Shown: positions 31,358 through 40,143 of the stretch, one piece after another
Numbering within the stretch: position 1 is the stretch's first letter
Layout of the letters: every line of letters starts with the position of its first letter
DNA from: Salipaludibacillus sp. CUR1
Lineage (GTDB): Bacteria > Bacillota > Bacilli > Bacillales > Salisediminibacteriaceae
Assembly (NCBI RefSeq): GCF_021028955.1
Contig: NZ_JAIWPE010000015.1
Location: 1-41,188, forward strand
Length of the DNA: 41,188 nt
Direction of reading: 5' to 3'
The notes under the pieces: model-generated
The model's input: only the letters and a program-made list of their open reading frames with translations
Database searches by the model: none
What the model was told of the DNA's origin: nothing
Position numbers and translations under genes: made by a program

Positions 31358-32197
31358 TCAGCCGTTGACAGCTGAGACTTTCTCATTCCTTTTTTCGATG
31401 CGTTGAATGTTGTTTTCATACCGCTCCCAGTCGGTGCTGTCGAGTTCGTATATACCGAGTTTGCCGCTTAATTTTTGAAGCTGCATAAGAAGGCGCTCGT
31501 TCAACTTTTCAGATGTGAACGTATGCCCGGAAATTTCTTCTAGTGATGCCATTTTTTCAGGCATAATCCGTGGATACTCAAACTTCGTCGCAGCCCCATT
31601 GACAGCCCGGCTGTAAAATTCCCGAATCAGTGACGCCCTTTCAGAGCCGCTTCCGCTCATAGCCAGATAGATCTGGACTGCCACGCCTCCGCGAAGCCGC
31701 CTTTGGGAGATGCCGGCGAATTTTTGTCCGTTGACGCTTAAATCGTATCTTCCAGGGCAATAAGATTCTTTTATTTCTCCATCCTCAATAACTCCTACAT
31801 CGTGGAGGAGAAGCCTCGTAAATGCCACCATAAGGTCGTATCCCCGGTCAATTGTTAAGTTCTTCTCGTCCCGGAAAATGAGGGACAAGTTGTAAACAGC
31901 AGGATCAAGAACAACTGCCAGGCCTCCTGAATTCCTGACAATCACTTCGTACCCCTCGTTTCTCAAAAATTGAACGCCATTATCAATAAAAGGCAGACGG
32001 CTGTCCTGAATGCCAAGAACCACGGTACTGTCATGTACCCAGGGCCTCGCAATTCCTGTATTCTCAAATTCTGATGCCCGCCTGCACAACGTATCATCCA
32101 TCGCAAACGAATGCATCGGATTCATTGCCAGGCCGGAAACAGACTGGTCTAAAAACAGCCAGTTTTGTCTATAAAGTAAATGTTGGAGATTTATCAT
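31358..32197 (-). CDS. lipL: Octanoyl-[GcvH]:protein N-octanoyltransferase LipL
   Basis: Moves octanoyl from GcvH to E2 subunits by amidotransfer, the last transfer of the Bacillus lipoate relay. The 279-residue biotin/lipoate ligase-like fold shows RNSGGLAVVLD, catalytic Cys147 in SYCPGRYDLS and conserved Lys159 in NGQKFAGISQRR. This is the LipL (YwfL) arrangement rather than LplA or LipM. A minus-strand extended -10 (TGATATAAT, 32245-32237) lies 40 bp upstream of the ATG. Convergent with ku. Confidence 0.92.
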   Translation of the reverse strand: MINLQHLLYRQNWLFLDQSVSGLAMNPMHSFAMDDTLCRRASEFENTGIARPWVHDSTVVLGIQDSRLPFIDNGVQFLRNEGYEVIVRNSGGLAVVLDPAVYNLSLIFRDEKNLTIDRGYDLMVAFTRLLLHDVGVIEDGEIKESYCPGRYDLSVNGQKFAGISQRRLRGGVAVQIYLAMSGSGSERASLIREFYSRAVNGAATKFEYPRIMPEKMASLEEISGHTFTSEKLNERLLMQLQKLSGKLGIYELDSTDWERYENNIQRIEKRNEKVSAVNG

Positions 32198-32398
32198 TGG
32201 TCATGCTCCTCTTTATGTCGCTATTATGCCGAGAAAATTATATCATATTTCCAGCCCTGTTTTTTGGGCAAGGTTATTGCATTTTACTACGGGTAAGTTG
32301 TAAAATACTTCAGTAGCACCTTCAGCCTGAAATAGGTGCGGCCGGGAAGCATTAGCGAGCCGGCTCTGGCAGTCTGAAAAATAAGGATGTGGTGAAAA

Positions 32399-32620
32399 AT
32401 GGCAAACAAGTTTTATATTTGTGACGATTGCCAGGCCACAAACATTAAAACATTACTTCCTAAGTTAAAGAAGCTCGATCCTGATGCTGAGATTGAGATC
32501 GGGTGCCAGTCATACTGCGGGCCGGGCCGGAAAAAAGTATTCACGTTTGTGAATGACCGTCCTGTCGCAGCGCTCGACGAGGATCAATTAATGGAAAAAG
32601 TCAAAAAACGAATGAAATAA
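32399..32620 (+). CDS. DUF1450 family protein (YuzB-like)
   Basis: A 73-residue protein with four Cys: CDDC near residues 8-11 and CQSYC near 36-40. The family is predicted to have a thioredoxin-like fold related to 2Fe-2S ferredoxins; function unknown. AAGGATGTGGTG precedes the ATG. A terminator follows at 32646-32688. It is extra relative to the lipL-ywfO order I recall from B. subtilis. Confidence 0.82.
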   Translation: MANKFYICDDCQATNIKTLLPKLKKLDPDAEIEIGCQSYCGPGRKKVFTFVNDRPVAALDEDQLMEKVKKRMK

Positions 32621-32645
32621 TGTGGCCGGCCAGATAGATAAAAAG

Positions 32646-32688
32646 AACTGCAGGGACCGTTAGAATACGGCTTATCTGCAGTTTTTTT
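32646..32688 (+). terminator. Rho-independent terminator of the DUF1450 gene
   Basis: AACTGCAG/CTGCAGTT with an inner CCGT/ACGG stem, followed by a run of seven T. Confidence 0.85.
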
Positions 32689-32892
32689 GCGGCGCAGACC
32701 AGACGATAAAGCAAGAGAGCGCGAGCCAAGTCCGGTTCTTATTATGACTGCCGCAGCAAAAATATTATACGCCGTCATAAATCACCTATTTTTTTCAAGG
32801 AACAATCTAGTATAATAAAACAAGATAAACTAAGACACGATATGACAATAAATTCAACAGACCAGAAAACAGAGGAAGGGGTCACGCCTGCA

Positions 32893-34197
32893 ATGGAGAG
32901 GCAAGACGGAAAGCTGGAAGAAGAAAAGGTGTTTAAAGATCCGGTTCACCGGTACATTCATGTTAGAGACGAGCTGATCTGGGAGCTGATAGGGACGAAA
33001 GAATTCCAGCGGCTTAGACGGATTCGCCAGCTTGGAACAACATTTCTGACGTTTCACGGAGCGGAACATACAAGGTTTAACCACTCTCTCGGTGTGTATG
33101 AAGTGATGCGCCGGATGGTGGAGAACTTGGAGAAAAAAGGGGCATGGGACGAAGAAGAACGCCTCGTATGCCTCGCTTCAGCGTTACTCCATGACGTGGG
33201 CCACGGACCGTTTTCCCATTCATTTGAAAAAGTATTTCATATGGATCATGAAAAGTGGACAAGGGAGATTATCCTTGGCGACACAGAAATTAATAAGGTT
33301 CTCCGGCAGATGAGTCCGGATGTGCCGGTGAAAGTGGCGGATGTCATAGCGAAAACATATGACAACAAACTTCTCGTAAGCCTCATTTCGAGCCAGATTG
33401 ATGCCGACCGGATGGATTACCTCCTTCGCGACGCTTTCTATACAGGTGTGAGCTATGGCCAGTTTGATATGGAGCGGATCTTAAGAGTCATGCGGCCGGA
33501 AGAAGATCAGGCCGTCTTTAAGCATAGCGGGATGCATGCAGTAGAAGATTACATCATGAGCCGGTATCAAATGTACTGGCAGGTTTATTTTCACCCTGTC
33601 ACGAGAAGTGCGGAAGTCATCCTCAGCAAGATTCTGCACCGGGCGAGAGAATTGCTTGCTGAAAATTATCCTTTTAAAATTACGCCAATCCATTTTAAAT
33701 CTATGTTTAATGGGGAAGTAACATTAAAGGATTACCTAAAACTGGATGAGTCGATTATCCTTTATTATTTTCAGGCGTGGGAGGAAGAAGATGATCCGAT
33801 TTTAAGTGATCTCTGCCAGCGGTTTATGAACCGCCGTCTGTTCAAATATGTGGAATGCAATCCGAGTAAGCAAATGCTGATATGGCCTGAACTTCAGCAG
33901 CTTTTCAAAAAAATAGGGCTAAACCCGGATTATTATCTTGTGATCGATTCGTCATCAGACCTGCCGTATGATTTTTACAGGCCCGGCGAGAAAGATGAGC
34001 GGCTGCCGATTCACTTGTTAATGCCAGACGGAAGGCTGAGAGAACTGTCCAGGGAATCAGATGTCGTGGAAGCCATTTCCGGAAAGAAACGGACGGATCA
34101 CAAACTTTATTTTCCCGAGGATTTTCTGTCCGACCAAACGGTTTTTGCGGAAGAAAAACAGAAGATCCTATCTTTACTCACTAACCAGGAGGGATAA
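32893..34197 (+). CDS. ywfO: HD-domain phosphohydrolase (YwfO family, dNTPase-like)
   Basis: A 434-residue metal-dependent phosphohydrolase of the SAMHD1/dGTPase group; likely substrate a dNTP, unproven. The HD motif is complete: HGAEHTRFNHSLGVYE supplies the first His, LLHDVGHGPFSHSFE the His-Asp pair, and SSQIDADRMDYLLRD the distal Asp. An in-frame ATG at 32842 has no ribosome site. The ATG at 32893 is preceded by AGGAAGGGG, and the length from it agrees with YwfO as I recall it. TATAAT at 32811-32816 is a likely -10 box. ywgA follows after 3 bp, so the two are cotranscribed. Confidence 0.88.
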   Translation: MERQDGKLEEEKVFKDPVHRYIHVRDELIWELIGTKEFQRLRRIRQLGTTFLTFHGAEHTRFNHSLGVYEVMRRMVENLEKKGAWDEEERLVCLASALLHDVGHGPFSHSFEKVFHMDHEKWTREIILGDTEINKVLRQMSPDVPVKVADVIAKTYDNKLLVSLISSQIDADRMDYLLRDAFYTGVSYGQFDMERILRVMRPEEDQAVFKHSGMHAVEDYIMSRYQMYWQVYFHPVTRSAEVILSKILHRARELLAENYPFKITPIHFKSMFNGEVTLKDYLKLDESIILYYFQAWEEEDDPILSDLCQRFMNRRLFKYVECNPSKQMLIWPELQQLFKKIGLNPDYYLVIDSSSDLPYDFYRPGEKDERLPIHLLMPDGRLRELSRESDVVEAISGKKRTDHKLYFPEDFLSDQTVFAEEKQKILSLLTNQEG

Positions 34198-34200
34198 AAG

Positions 34201-34716
34201 GTGCTTAATGAACATGCGAAGCTTCTCGCTTTTTTTAAACAGACAGGTGAAATTGTCGGGCGTAAAAAATTGCAGAAGATGATTTACATAGCTAAAAAAA
34301 TAAACCTGCCTTTTCACGAAAAATATCAGTTTCATATGTTTGGGCCTTATTCGGAAGAACTGACTTTGCGTATGGAAGAAATGAGCCAGCTGGAATTTAT
34401 TTCTGAGGTGAAAGAAAAAAAGGCTGGTTATCAGCAGTACCGCTATGAACTGGCTGGTAAAGGAGAAGAATTTCTGGGCATGACAGGTTACGAATTTCCT
34501 GAAGTGACTGGTGTCTTGCAGGAAATGAACGGGCAGAGCGCTAAATTTCTTGAACTCGTGTCAACCGTGCTGTATTTTGAGGAACTTTCAAAGGAAGACG
34601 TGACGAGTAAGGTATTTAAGCTTAAAGCAAAGCAAAATTATACTGAAGAAGATATTGACGAAGCATATGCCTATATCGCCAGGCTGCGTGAATCGATGAA
34701 TGAAGGAGAGGTTTGA
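34201..34716 (+). CDS. ywgA: YwgA family protein
   Basis: A 171-residue protein of unknown function, largely helical. It contains the YwgA block GRKKLQKMIYIAKKINLPF followed by FGPYSEEL, which resembles the fold of antitoxin-like SocA/Panacea domains in outline. GTG start with AGGAGG at 34188-34193, 7 bp upstream. Sandwiched between ywfO (3 bp) and the next gene (5 bp), so all three are one operon. Confidence 0.82.
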   Translation: MLNEHAKLLAFFKQTGEIVGRKKLQKMIYIAKKINLPFHEKYQFHMFGPYSEELTLRMEEMSQLEFISEVKEKKAGYQQYRYELAGKGEEFLGMTGYEFPEVTGVLQEMNGQSAKFLELVSTVLYFEELSKEDVTSKVFKLKAKQNYTEEDIDEAYAYIARLRESMNEGEV

Positions 34717-34721
34717 GGCTT

Positions 34722-35072
34722 ATGAGTCTTCCATTCAGTGAAGAGGCAGTAGCCGAAGCTTTAACAGAGAAGTTCTATGAACAGGACGGGGCGGAGCTGG
34801 AGAGATTCGGTGACCGGGGAAGGAAGCATACAAAAGAAGATCTGCTTCACCACTTTAATTATTTGAATACAGCTTATGAGTTAGAGAATGAACAGATTTT
34901 TGTAGATTACGCGTTATGGCTTCACCAGGTGCTTGTAACGAGAGGTGTGCCTGAAGAAATGCTGATGAAGAGTTTTACGTGGATAGATGAGGAACTGGAC
35001 AGGTATGAGAAAGATAAGAAAATGGCCTTTTACCAGAAATGCCTGCGGCTTGCCAATGACGCGTTGAGATAA
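34722..35072 (+). CDS. Conserved-looking protein of unknown function, third gene of the ywfO operon
   Basis: A 116-residue, helical, acidic protein with no membrane segment. I do not recognise it. Its Trp- and Tyr-rich middle (HFNYLNTAYELENEQIFVDYALWLHQVL) and C-terminal helices suggest an all-alpha bundle, perhaps of the kind seen in small cofactor- or metal-binding sensors, but no clear ligand motif is present. GGAGAGG overlaps the end of ywgA, and the ATG at 34722 is chosen over the TTG at 34713. A strong terminator follows. Confidence 0.65.
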   Translation: MSLPFSEEAVAEALTEKFYEQDGAELERFGDRGRKHTKEDLLHHFNYLNTAYELENEQIFVDYALWLHQVLVTRGVPEEMLMKSFTWIDEELDRYEKDKKMAFYQKCLRLANDALR

Positions 35073-35076
35073 GAAT

Positions 35077-35122
35077 AAAAGGTGCTTTCAAAGGGTTTAC
35101 CCCTCTTTGAAAGCACCTTTTT
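35077..35122. terminator. Bidirectional terminator
   Basis: A perfect 17-bp stem AAAAGGTGCTTTCAAAG/CTTTGAAAGCACCTTTT with an 11-nt loop; it ends the ywfO operon on plus and ywhB on minus. Confidence 0.92.
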
Positions 35123-35179
35123 AATCTAATTTAAATCTGAGGCTTCCGCCAGACTTAGCGGCAAGCTTTTTTTACATAT

Positions 35180-35368
35180 TTATCCTTTGTCGCTTGCCCG
35201 GACACCGGCGACTCCGAAATTATCTGATGTCATTTCTTCAATGACCACGGAAACGCGTTCTTTCGGTGCATTAGTTGTTTCTGTAACTGCTTCTGTCACC
35301 TTTTCAACGAGGGCCCGTTTTTGTTCATCTGTACGTCCTTCAAGCATTTTTACTGTCACAATCGGCAT
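35180..35368 (-). CDS. ywhB: 4-oxalocrotonate tautomerase family enzyme YwhB
   Basis: A 62-residue tautomerase subunit, active as a hexamer. The start must be the ATG at 35368, because the enzyme needs Pro as residue 1 after Met removal (MPIVTVKMLEGR); GGAG lies 8 bp upstream. An ATG 18 bp earlier would bury the catalytic Pro. Conserved Arg residues follow near 11 and 39. Physiological substrate unknown; B. subtilis YwhB tautomerises phenylenolpyruvate in vitro. Confidence 0.9.
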   Translation of the reverse strand: MPIVTVKMLEGRTDEQKRALVEKVTEAVTETTNAPKERVSVVIEEMTSDNFGVAGVRASDKG

Positions 35369-35565
35369 ATGTGTTTCTCCTTTCATTAGTGAGCATCTAA
35401 TCTTCCGCGCTGAATGCAGCGGGGAGGTTCACCTTTACCTTTTCAACATTCTTCGCCTTTTTTCCTTTTAAAAACAGAAGTTTTCCCGTTTTAGATTTGT
35501 GCATCTGAAAAACGTTGTATGATAAACTAGACGTAATCACTATTTGGTGAAGGCGAGGGATAAGA

Positions 35566-36099
35566 ATGAACGAATCAGATAAAGCAAAAAATGAAAAGAT
35601 TAAAAAAATGAGTAAAAGTTTTAATATTTTAAGTGGAGATTCCACTGACGGCCATGGCGGTTTTGGAGTGGGAACATTAAATTTAAATAATATCACTCCG
35701 GTGTTTGTCGATGTTGAAGGCGGAGAAGCCTTTGTGGATATGGGCGCTCTGCATGCGCGAAGCGCTGTTGAAAAAGGGATTAAATTTCTAAAAGAAAAAG
35801 AAGCCGTGCCGAATGGAAAGCCGTACTGGCTTGTGTGGGTCACTGTCGAGCCCCTGAACGGCGGCCCGACTTATGTAGGCGTCACAGCCTGCGAAATGAC
35901 CGTGGACCGGGAAATCCGCCGCGGTTATAAAAGTCTCCCTGAACATGTGAACAACATGGATAAATCCTTAAAACGCCGGATCGTCGTTTCCCAGATGGAC
36001 GACCGGTCGAAAACAATTTTAAAAGAATTTCTTTTTGATTTCGACGAAGGTATGTGGGAACGCGCGGACGACCAGCTGAAAGAAGACCTGACTGTTTAG
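35566..36099 (+). CDS. ywhD: YwhD family protein
   Basis: A 177-residue soluble protein recognised as YwhD by sequence style and position between ywhB and pbpG. The sequence has a conserved-looking DSTDGHGGFGVGTLNLNNITPVFVD segment near the N-terminus and KPYWLVWVTVE in the middle. Function unknown. It is followed 21 bp later by a 49-codon frame and then a terminator, so the two probably share a transcript. Confidence 0.82.
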   Translation: MNESDKAKNEKIKKMSKSFNILSGDSTDGHGGFGVGTLNLNNITPVFVDVEGGEAFVDMGALHARSAVEKGIKFLKEKEAVPNGKPYWLVWVTVEPLNGGPTYVGVTACEMTVDREIRRGYKSLPEHVNNMDKSLKRRIVVSQMDDRSKTILKEFLFDFDEGMWERADDQLKEDLTV

Positions 36100-36120
36100 G
36101 AGTCAGGCGGGACGGGTGGA

Positions 36121-36270
36121 ATGGCGAAAACTTTTAAAAAGGTTCCGGGAAAAATCGTGAATAGAGGATTGTGTCGAAAATGTGAACAAAATGTGAACTT
36201 CCAATATTCCCCTTGTCATAAATCCGATCCTTTTGTAAACTTAAAGCCACACACGCACAAGAAATACTAA
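36121..36270 (+). CDS. Small Cys-containing basic protein (49 aa)
   Basis: An ATG-started 49-codon frame directly after ywhD and just before a strong terminator. The product is basic, starts MAKTFKKVPGKIVNRG, and has CRKC (Cys18, Cys21) plus a third Cys and several His (PCHKSDP, PHTHKKY), which could bind zinc. GGGTGG lies right before the ATG, and the GGAG over the ywhD stop is farther; the ribosome site is therefore imperfect and translation may depend on coupling to ywhD. No family recognised. Confidence 0.5.
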   Translation: MAKTFKKVPGKIVNRGLCRKCEQNVNFQYSPCHKSDPFVNLKPHTHKKY

Positions 36271-36281
36271 GACAAGAAAAG

Positions 36282-36324
36282 CAGACGAAGGACATGTCCC
36301 AGTTCCCTTCGTCTGTTTTTTTTT
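36282..36324 (+). terminator. Rho-independent terminator after ywhD and the small gene
   Basis: A perfect 10-bp stem CAGACGAAGG/CCTTCGTCTG, followed by T9. Confidence 0.92.
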
Positions 36325-36366
36325 GCGGATTTTTACCAAATGCATCGCATATTTACCAATAAATGG

Positions 36367-36379
36367 GGGGTCTGACCCC
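36367..36379. repeat. REP-like palindrome copy 2
   Basis: GGGGTCTGACCCC in the 536-bp gene-free stretch between the 49-codon frame and pbpG. Confidence 0.75.
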
Positions 36380-36425
36380 ATCAAGTTAACGAATTACACT
36401 TAAATAAAAGCTGGATTTCCTCTCT

Positions 36426-36527
36426 GGGCAGCCGCTTTCCGCGGACAATGCTTCGACTTCCTCAGGAGCCAAAAGGACTCCTGAGGGGATCTCCAGCTAG
36501 TGTTGTGCCCGCAGGAGTCGGCTGCCC
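36426..36527 (-). repeat. Extragenic repeat, family A copy 4 (inverted)
   Basis: Closed by a perfect 9-bp stem GGGCAGCCG (36426-36434) with CGGCTGCCC (36519-36527). Inside are TTTCCGCGG opposite CCGCAGGAG, and a perfect hairpin CCTCAGGAG/CTCCTGAGG (36460-36486). Read on minus it opens with GCCGACTCCTGCGGGC, the family A core. Confidence 0.6.
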
Positions 36528-36596
36528 GGCGTTACAATCTAGTACAAATTTAGGGTCCTGTTAAATATCAATGTCATAATGTGCACTGACAGTGAA

Positions 36597-36708
36597 GGAC
36601 AGAAGGCGGCGACGCCCGAGGGATTAAGCGCAGTCTGAAGATCCAATTCAACGAAGCTAGGCTGAGTTGAATTTAGCTGAAGACAAGCCCCTGGGCAAGC
36701 GTCCGCCT
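36597..36708 (+). repeat. Extragenic repeat, family B copy 3
   Basis: GAAGGCGGCGACGCCCGAGG, GATTAAGCGCAGTCTGAAGA, hairpin, GCTGAAGACAAGCCC. The hairpin is AATTCAAC/GTTGAATT, unrelated in sequence to that of the other two copies but still fully paired. An outer stem AGGCGG (36604-36609) / CCGCCT (36703-36708) closes the element. Confidence 0.7.
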
Positions 36709-36806
36709 GGCGGAGTGAAAATCACTCCTTTTAAATCATGTGAACAACATTCGCTGCTCTTAATATGCCCAAGATTAACTTGATAGATATGAGGGGAGGC
36801 CCCATC

Positions 36807-38906
36807 TTAAGGTATCCAGTCGGTGAAGCGGTCAAGCCATTTTTCTTTCTTTTTATCTTCACGGCCGGAGGAGCTGTCCTCTGGATCGCCTTCTGTTTCA
36901 GAAGTTTTTTCTTCCAATTCTCCAATATGTTCATTACAGTATTCGGTTGGTTCGGTCCCTTTATAAAAAAGGGTAGGACGGCTGACGGGACAGTGTTCTG
37001 TCGCCAAAAGCCCGTTTGCTGGATTTATGTTCACTTCAGTCACGTTTTTAGGGACCGGAAAACTGAGCTTTAATTCTCCATCCAGCGACTTTTTCATAAA
37101 CTTTGCCCAAATTTGTTTCGAGTGGGCGGCGTCCCCGCTTTCAAGGAAACGGGCATCATCGTAACCTGTCCACACACCTGTTAACAGCTGCGGGGTGTAG
37201 CCGATCATCCAGCTGTCAGATTGAGTTGACCCGCTTTTTCCGGCCACTGGGCGGTCAAGGATGTCCGAAATACTGCCTCCCGTCACAGCTCCAAAGCTTG
37301 CACTCAATTCAGGTTCAAACATGCCTTTCATTAAATCGGTCATAATGGCGGTGTGAGCAGAGTTAAATTCCTGTTTTCTCTCCATATTTGCTTCGAACAG
37401 AAGGTTTCCGTGGCGGTCCTCGATTTTTTCCACAAGCCGGGGAGCGACACGGTAGCCGCCGTTGGCAAACGGACTGTAACTTTTAGTCATTTCCAGCACC
37501 CCGACATCACTTGTCCCGAGCGCGAGGGAAGGGTTTGCCTCTAACGGGCTCTCAATGCCAAACCGGCCTGCCGTATGAAGAAGGTCTTCAAAGCCGAGCA
37601 AAAAATGCGTTTTAATTGCAAAAATATTATCAGAAACAGCCAGTGCCTGAAGCATCGTAATATAATCATCGGCATAGCGGTGGTTAAAGTTACTAGGTTT
37701 GTATTCACCTCTGCCTTCGTCATAAACAAAAGTGGTCTCTTCACTTTTAAGCATTGAATTAGGCTTTAAACCATGCTCAAGAGCCGCATAATACAAGAAA
37801 GGCTTCATTGTAGAACCGGGATGCCGTTTTGCCTGAGTAGCCCGGTTAAAAGGGCTTTCCGTATAATTTTTCCCGCCGACCAGGGCTCTTACATCACCAG
37901 TGCGAGGGTCCATTGCCACTAATGCCGTATCCAGTTCATGGTCAGGGTCAAGCTCTCTTGAGATAATGTCTTCGGCATGCTTTTGCAAGCCTGAATGAAG
38001 AGTCGTGTGAATTTCCAGGCCGCCTCCATCGAGCATAGCCGGATCAAACCCGTGTTCTTCAGCGAGCCACTGACGGACGGCATCCTGAAAATACGGAGCG
38101 ACCCGTTTCCCTTCTGTTTCCTGGCTGGAGGCAAAGGTTAAAGGTGCAGACTCATAACCGGCTCTTTCTTCAGGAGAGAGTGTGCCGGCTTCTTCCATTG
38201 ATCTGAGCACGGTTTGCTGGCGGGTAAAGGCCCGTTCCTCATCAACAAAAGGCGAATAGATATTCGGCCCTTTAGGTATTCCTGCAAGCAGCGCAGCTTC
38301 TGAATATGTTAATTCATCAGCGTTTTTTTGAAAATAAAGATTGGCGGCTGCTTCAATTCCGTAAGCTCCGTGCCCGTAATAAATTGTATTAAGATAGCCT
38401 TCAAGAATTTCTTTCTTTGAATAATGAAGCTCAAGGCGTAAAGCATATAAAGCTTCATGCCATTTTCTTGCCCATGTTTTATCATGTGTTAAAAATAAAT
38501 TCCGTGCGTACTGCTGAGTTATTGTACTGGCTCCCTGCGCTTTTGAGCCTGATAAGACGTTAGTCAGAGCAGCCCTGGTGATCCGGATCGGGTCAAAGCC
38601 GTAATGGTCGTAAAACCGGCGGTCTTCAATAGCCAGAGTAGCATCAACTATGGTATTTCCCATTTGGTCCAGCGGAATCCAGTAGCGGTGTTCGCCTTGA
38701 TGAAACTCTCCGATTCTTTCGCCGTCAGCAGAATAAACAACGGTAGTATCGGGAACCGATAATGAAGGCCGTTCCATTTGATAAGCGTACAACACGAGAG
38801 CGCTCAACGTGAGGAAACTGAAGAAAATAACAAGTACGCCGAACCAGAGTATTTTAGTCCAAAGTCGACGGCGCTTATGATAGGCCGTCCGTGTCAGCAC
38901 TTCCAT
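36807..38906 (-). CDS. pbpG: Class A penicillin-binding protein PbpG (PBP2d-like)
   Basis: Bifunctional peptidoglycan polymerase of the spore-wall type. After a basic tail, one membrane helix (about 19-41) anchors it. The GT51 glycosyltransferase has AIEDRRFYDHYGFDP (catalytic Glu), GASTITQQYARN and KKEILEGYLNTIYYG. The transpeptidase has STMKP (nucleophile Ser), SDN and KSGST. A charged C-terminal tail ends it. ATG at 38906 gives 699 residues, near the B. subtilis length, with AAAGGGG 6 bp upstream. An alternative GTG at 39005 with AAGGTGG 6 bp upstream stays in frame through two palindromic repeats and would add 33 residues. The gene neighbours speE as in B. subtilis, where pbpG is forespore-expressed. 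Confidence 0.92.
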   Translation of the reverse strand: MEVLTRTAYHKRRRLWTKILWFGVLVIFFSFLTLSALVLYAYQMERPSLSVPDTTVVYSADGERIGEFHQGEHRYWIPLDQMGNTIVDATLAIEDRRFYDHYGFDPIRITRAALTNVLSGSKAQGASTITQQYARNLFLTHDKTWARKWHEALYALRLELHYSKKEILEGYLNTIYYGHGAYGIEAAANLYFQKNADELTYSEAALLAGIPKGPNIYSPFVDEERAFTRQQTVLRSMEEAGTLSPEERAGYESAPLTFASSQETEGKRVAPYFQDAVRQWLAEEHGFDPAMLDGGGLEIHTTLHSGLQKHAEDIISRELDPDHELDTALVAMDPRTGDVRALVGGKNYTESPFNRATQAKRHPGSTMKPFLYYAALEHGLKPNSMLKSEETTFVYDEGRGEYKPSNFNHRYADDYITMLQALAVSDNIFAIKTHFLLGFEDLLHTAGRFGIESPLEANPSLALGTSDVGVLEMTKSYSPFANGGYRVAPRLVEKIEDRHGNLLFEANMERKQEFNSAHTAIMTDLMKGMFEPELSASFGAVTGGSISDILDRPVAGKSGSTQSDSWMIGYTPQLLTGVWTGYDDARFLESGDAAHSKQIWAKFMKKSLDGELKLSFPVPKNVTEVNINPANGLLATEHCPVSRPTLFYKGTEPTEYCNEHIGELEEKTSETEGDPEDSSSGREDKKKEKWLDRFTDWIP

Positions 38907-38921
38907 CCCGTGCCCCTTTCC

Positions 38922-38987
38922 GGGGTCTGACCCCCCATTAATTTCCAGAGTGTAATTACTGGGAACAGCTGGGGGGTCAGACCCCCC
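38922..38987. repeat. Inverted pair of REP-like palindromes (REPIN-like) at the 5' end of pbpG
   Basis: GGGGTCTGACCCC (38922-38934) and GGGGGGTCAGACCCCCC (38971-38987) lie in opposite central orientation 36 bp apart. The spacer itself can pair (TTTCCAG with CTGGGAA). The unit ends 15 bp before the preferred pbpG start codon, so it would form a stem in the mRNA leader, or encode SGGSDPPAV...INGGSDPG if the upstream GTG is used. Confidence 0.75.
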
Positions 38988-39005
38988 AGAAGTTTCCATT
39001 CCCAC

Positions 39006-39299
39006 AGTTTTCCACCTTTTGGGGGGCTTTATACGTTCCTTTAGTTATGAAATTAAGAAAACAGTTTCTATTTATTTGGGATTGCTATATACTTTTTCTG
39101 TACTTTTCGTTTATTTGGGGAAATAGATAGTTTGAATGGAAGAAGTGATGGAAAAGGGACAGTAAGTTTACAAATAGCCGTAACAGCCTGGGGGGCGAAA
39201 AGCCAGGAGTCTTACTCCATACAAGGGATGAGGCGATTTGGTCCCGGGGTGCTAACAATAAAGATTAACGATCTATAAATAAAAAAGAGGTGACGCCAA
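39006..39299 (+). other. Gene-free region between divergent pbpG and speE
   Basis: Holds an AT-rich part (39030-39130) with a possible -10 TATACT (39088-39093) and a long leader. In the leader, CCTGG/CCAGG (39187-39207) and GGAGT/ACTCC (39206-39218) can form small alternative hairpins. The segment 39251-39270 (CTAACAATAAAGATTAACG) resembles the right end of family A copy 1 at 16 of 20 positions. No riboswitch class recognised and no gene seen. Confidence 0.4.
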
Positions 39300-40127
39300 A
39301 TGAGTATTTGGTTTACAGAGAAACAGACAGAGAATTTCGGTATTACAGCAAAAATCAAGAAAACGTATGTAAGTGAAAAAACAGATTTCCAGCAGCTTGA
39401 TATGGTCGAGACTGAGGAGTTTGGCAATATGCTCCTTCTCGATGACATGGTTATGACCACAGAAAAAGATGAGTTCGTCTATCACGAAATGGTGGCTCAC
39501 GTACCGCTTCATACCCATCCTCATCCTAAAAATGTCCTGGTTGTCGGAGGCGGTGACGGAGGCGTTATCCGTGAAATCCTTAAACACCCTGAAGTTGAGA
39601 AAGCCACCCTCGTGGAAATAGACGGAAAAGTCATTGAATACTCCAAAAAATATTTGCCGACGATTGCCGGCAAACTAGATGACCCTCGTGTAGACGTTCA
39701 GGTCGATGATGGCTTCATGCATATCGCCAAAAGTGAGAATGAGTACGATGTCATTATGGTAGATTCCACCGAACCGGTAGGACCTGCCGTCAATCTTTTT
39801 ACTAAAGGATTCTATGAAGGCATTTCCAAAGCGTTAAAAGAAGATGGCGTATTTGTCGCACAGACAGATAACCCGTGGTTTCAGCAGGAACTCATCCGAA
39901 ACGTCTTCCGTGATGTGAAGGAGACGTTCCCGATTACCCGTCTTTATACGGCCAATATTCCTACGTATCCGAGCGGTCTCTGGTCGTTTACGATCGGTTC
40001 AAAAAAATACGACCCCCTTGATGTAAAAGAGGACCGTATTCACGATCTTGATACGAAATATTATACGAAAGACATCCACAAAGCAGCGTTTGCCCTGCCG
40101 AAGTTCGTAGAAGACTTAACAAAGTAA
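39300..40127 (+). CDS. speE: Spermidine synthase
   Basis: Transfers aminopropyl from decarboxylated S-adenosylmethionine to putrescine. The 275-residue protein shows the N-terminal beta domain and the Rossmann methyltransferase-like core: [18 protein letters not shown], the acidic [14 protein letters not shown], and catalytic Asp in [19 protein letters not shown] precedes the ATG. speB follows after 16 bp; together they turn agmatine into putrescine and then spermidine. No speD is present in this window. Confidence 0.96.
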   Translation: MSIWFTEKQTENFGITAKIKKTYVSEKTDFQQLDMVETEEFGNMLLLDDMVMTTEKDEFVYHEMVAHVPLHTHPHPKNVLVVGGGDGGVIREILKHPEVEKATLVEIDGKVIEYSKKYLPTIAGKLDDPRVDVQVDDGFMHIAKSENEYDVIMVDSTEPVGPAVNLFTKGFYEGISKALKEDGVFVAQTDNPWFQQELIRNVFRDVKETFPITRLYTANIPTYPSGLWSFTIGSKKYDPLDVKEDRIHDLDTKYYTKDIHKAAFALPKFVEDLTK

Positions 40128-40143
40128 CGGGAAGAGGGATCTT

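Noticed and set aside
36172-36178. TGTCGAA as a Spo0A box
   Set aside because: A single copy inside the 49-codon gene, far from any promoter, with no phased neighbour.
39100-39299. Riboswitch or attenuator in the speE leader
   Set aside because: Only short alternative hairpins are visible and none matches a known riboswitch core.
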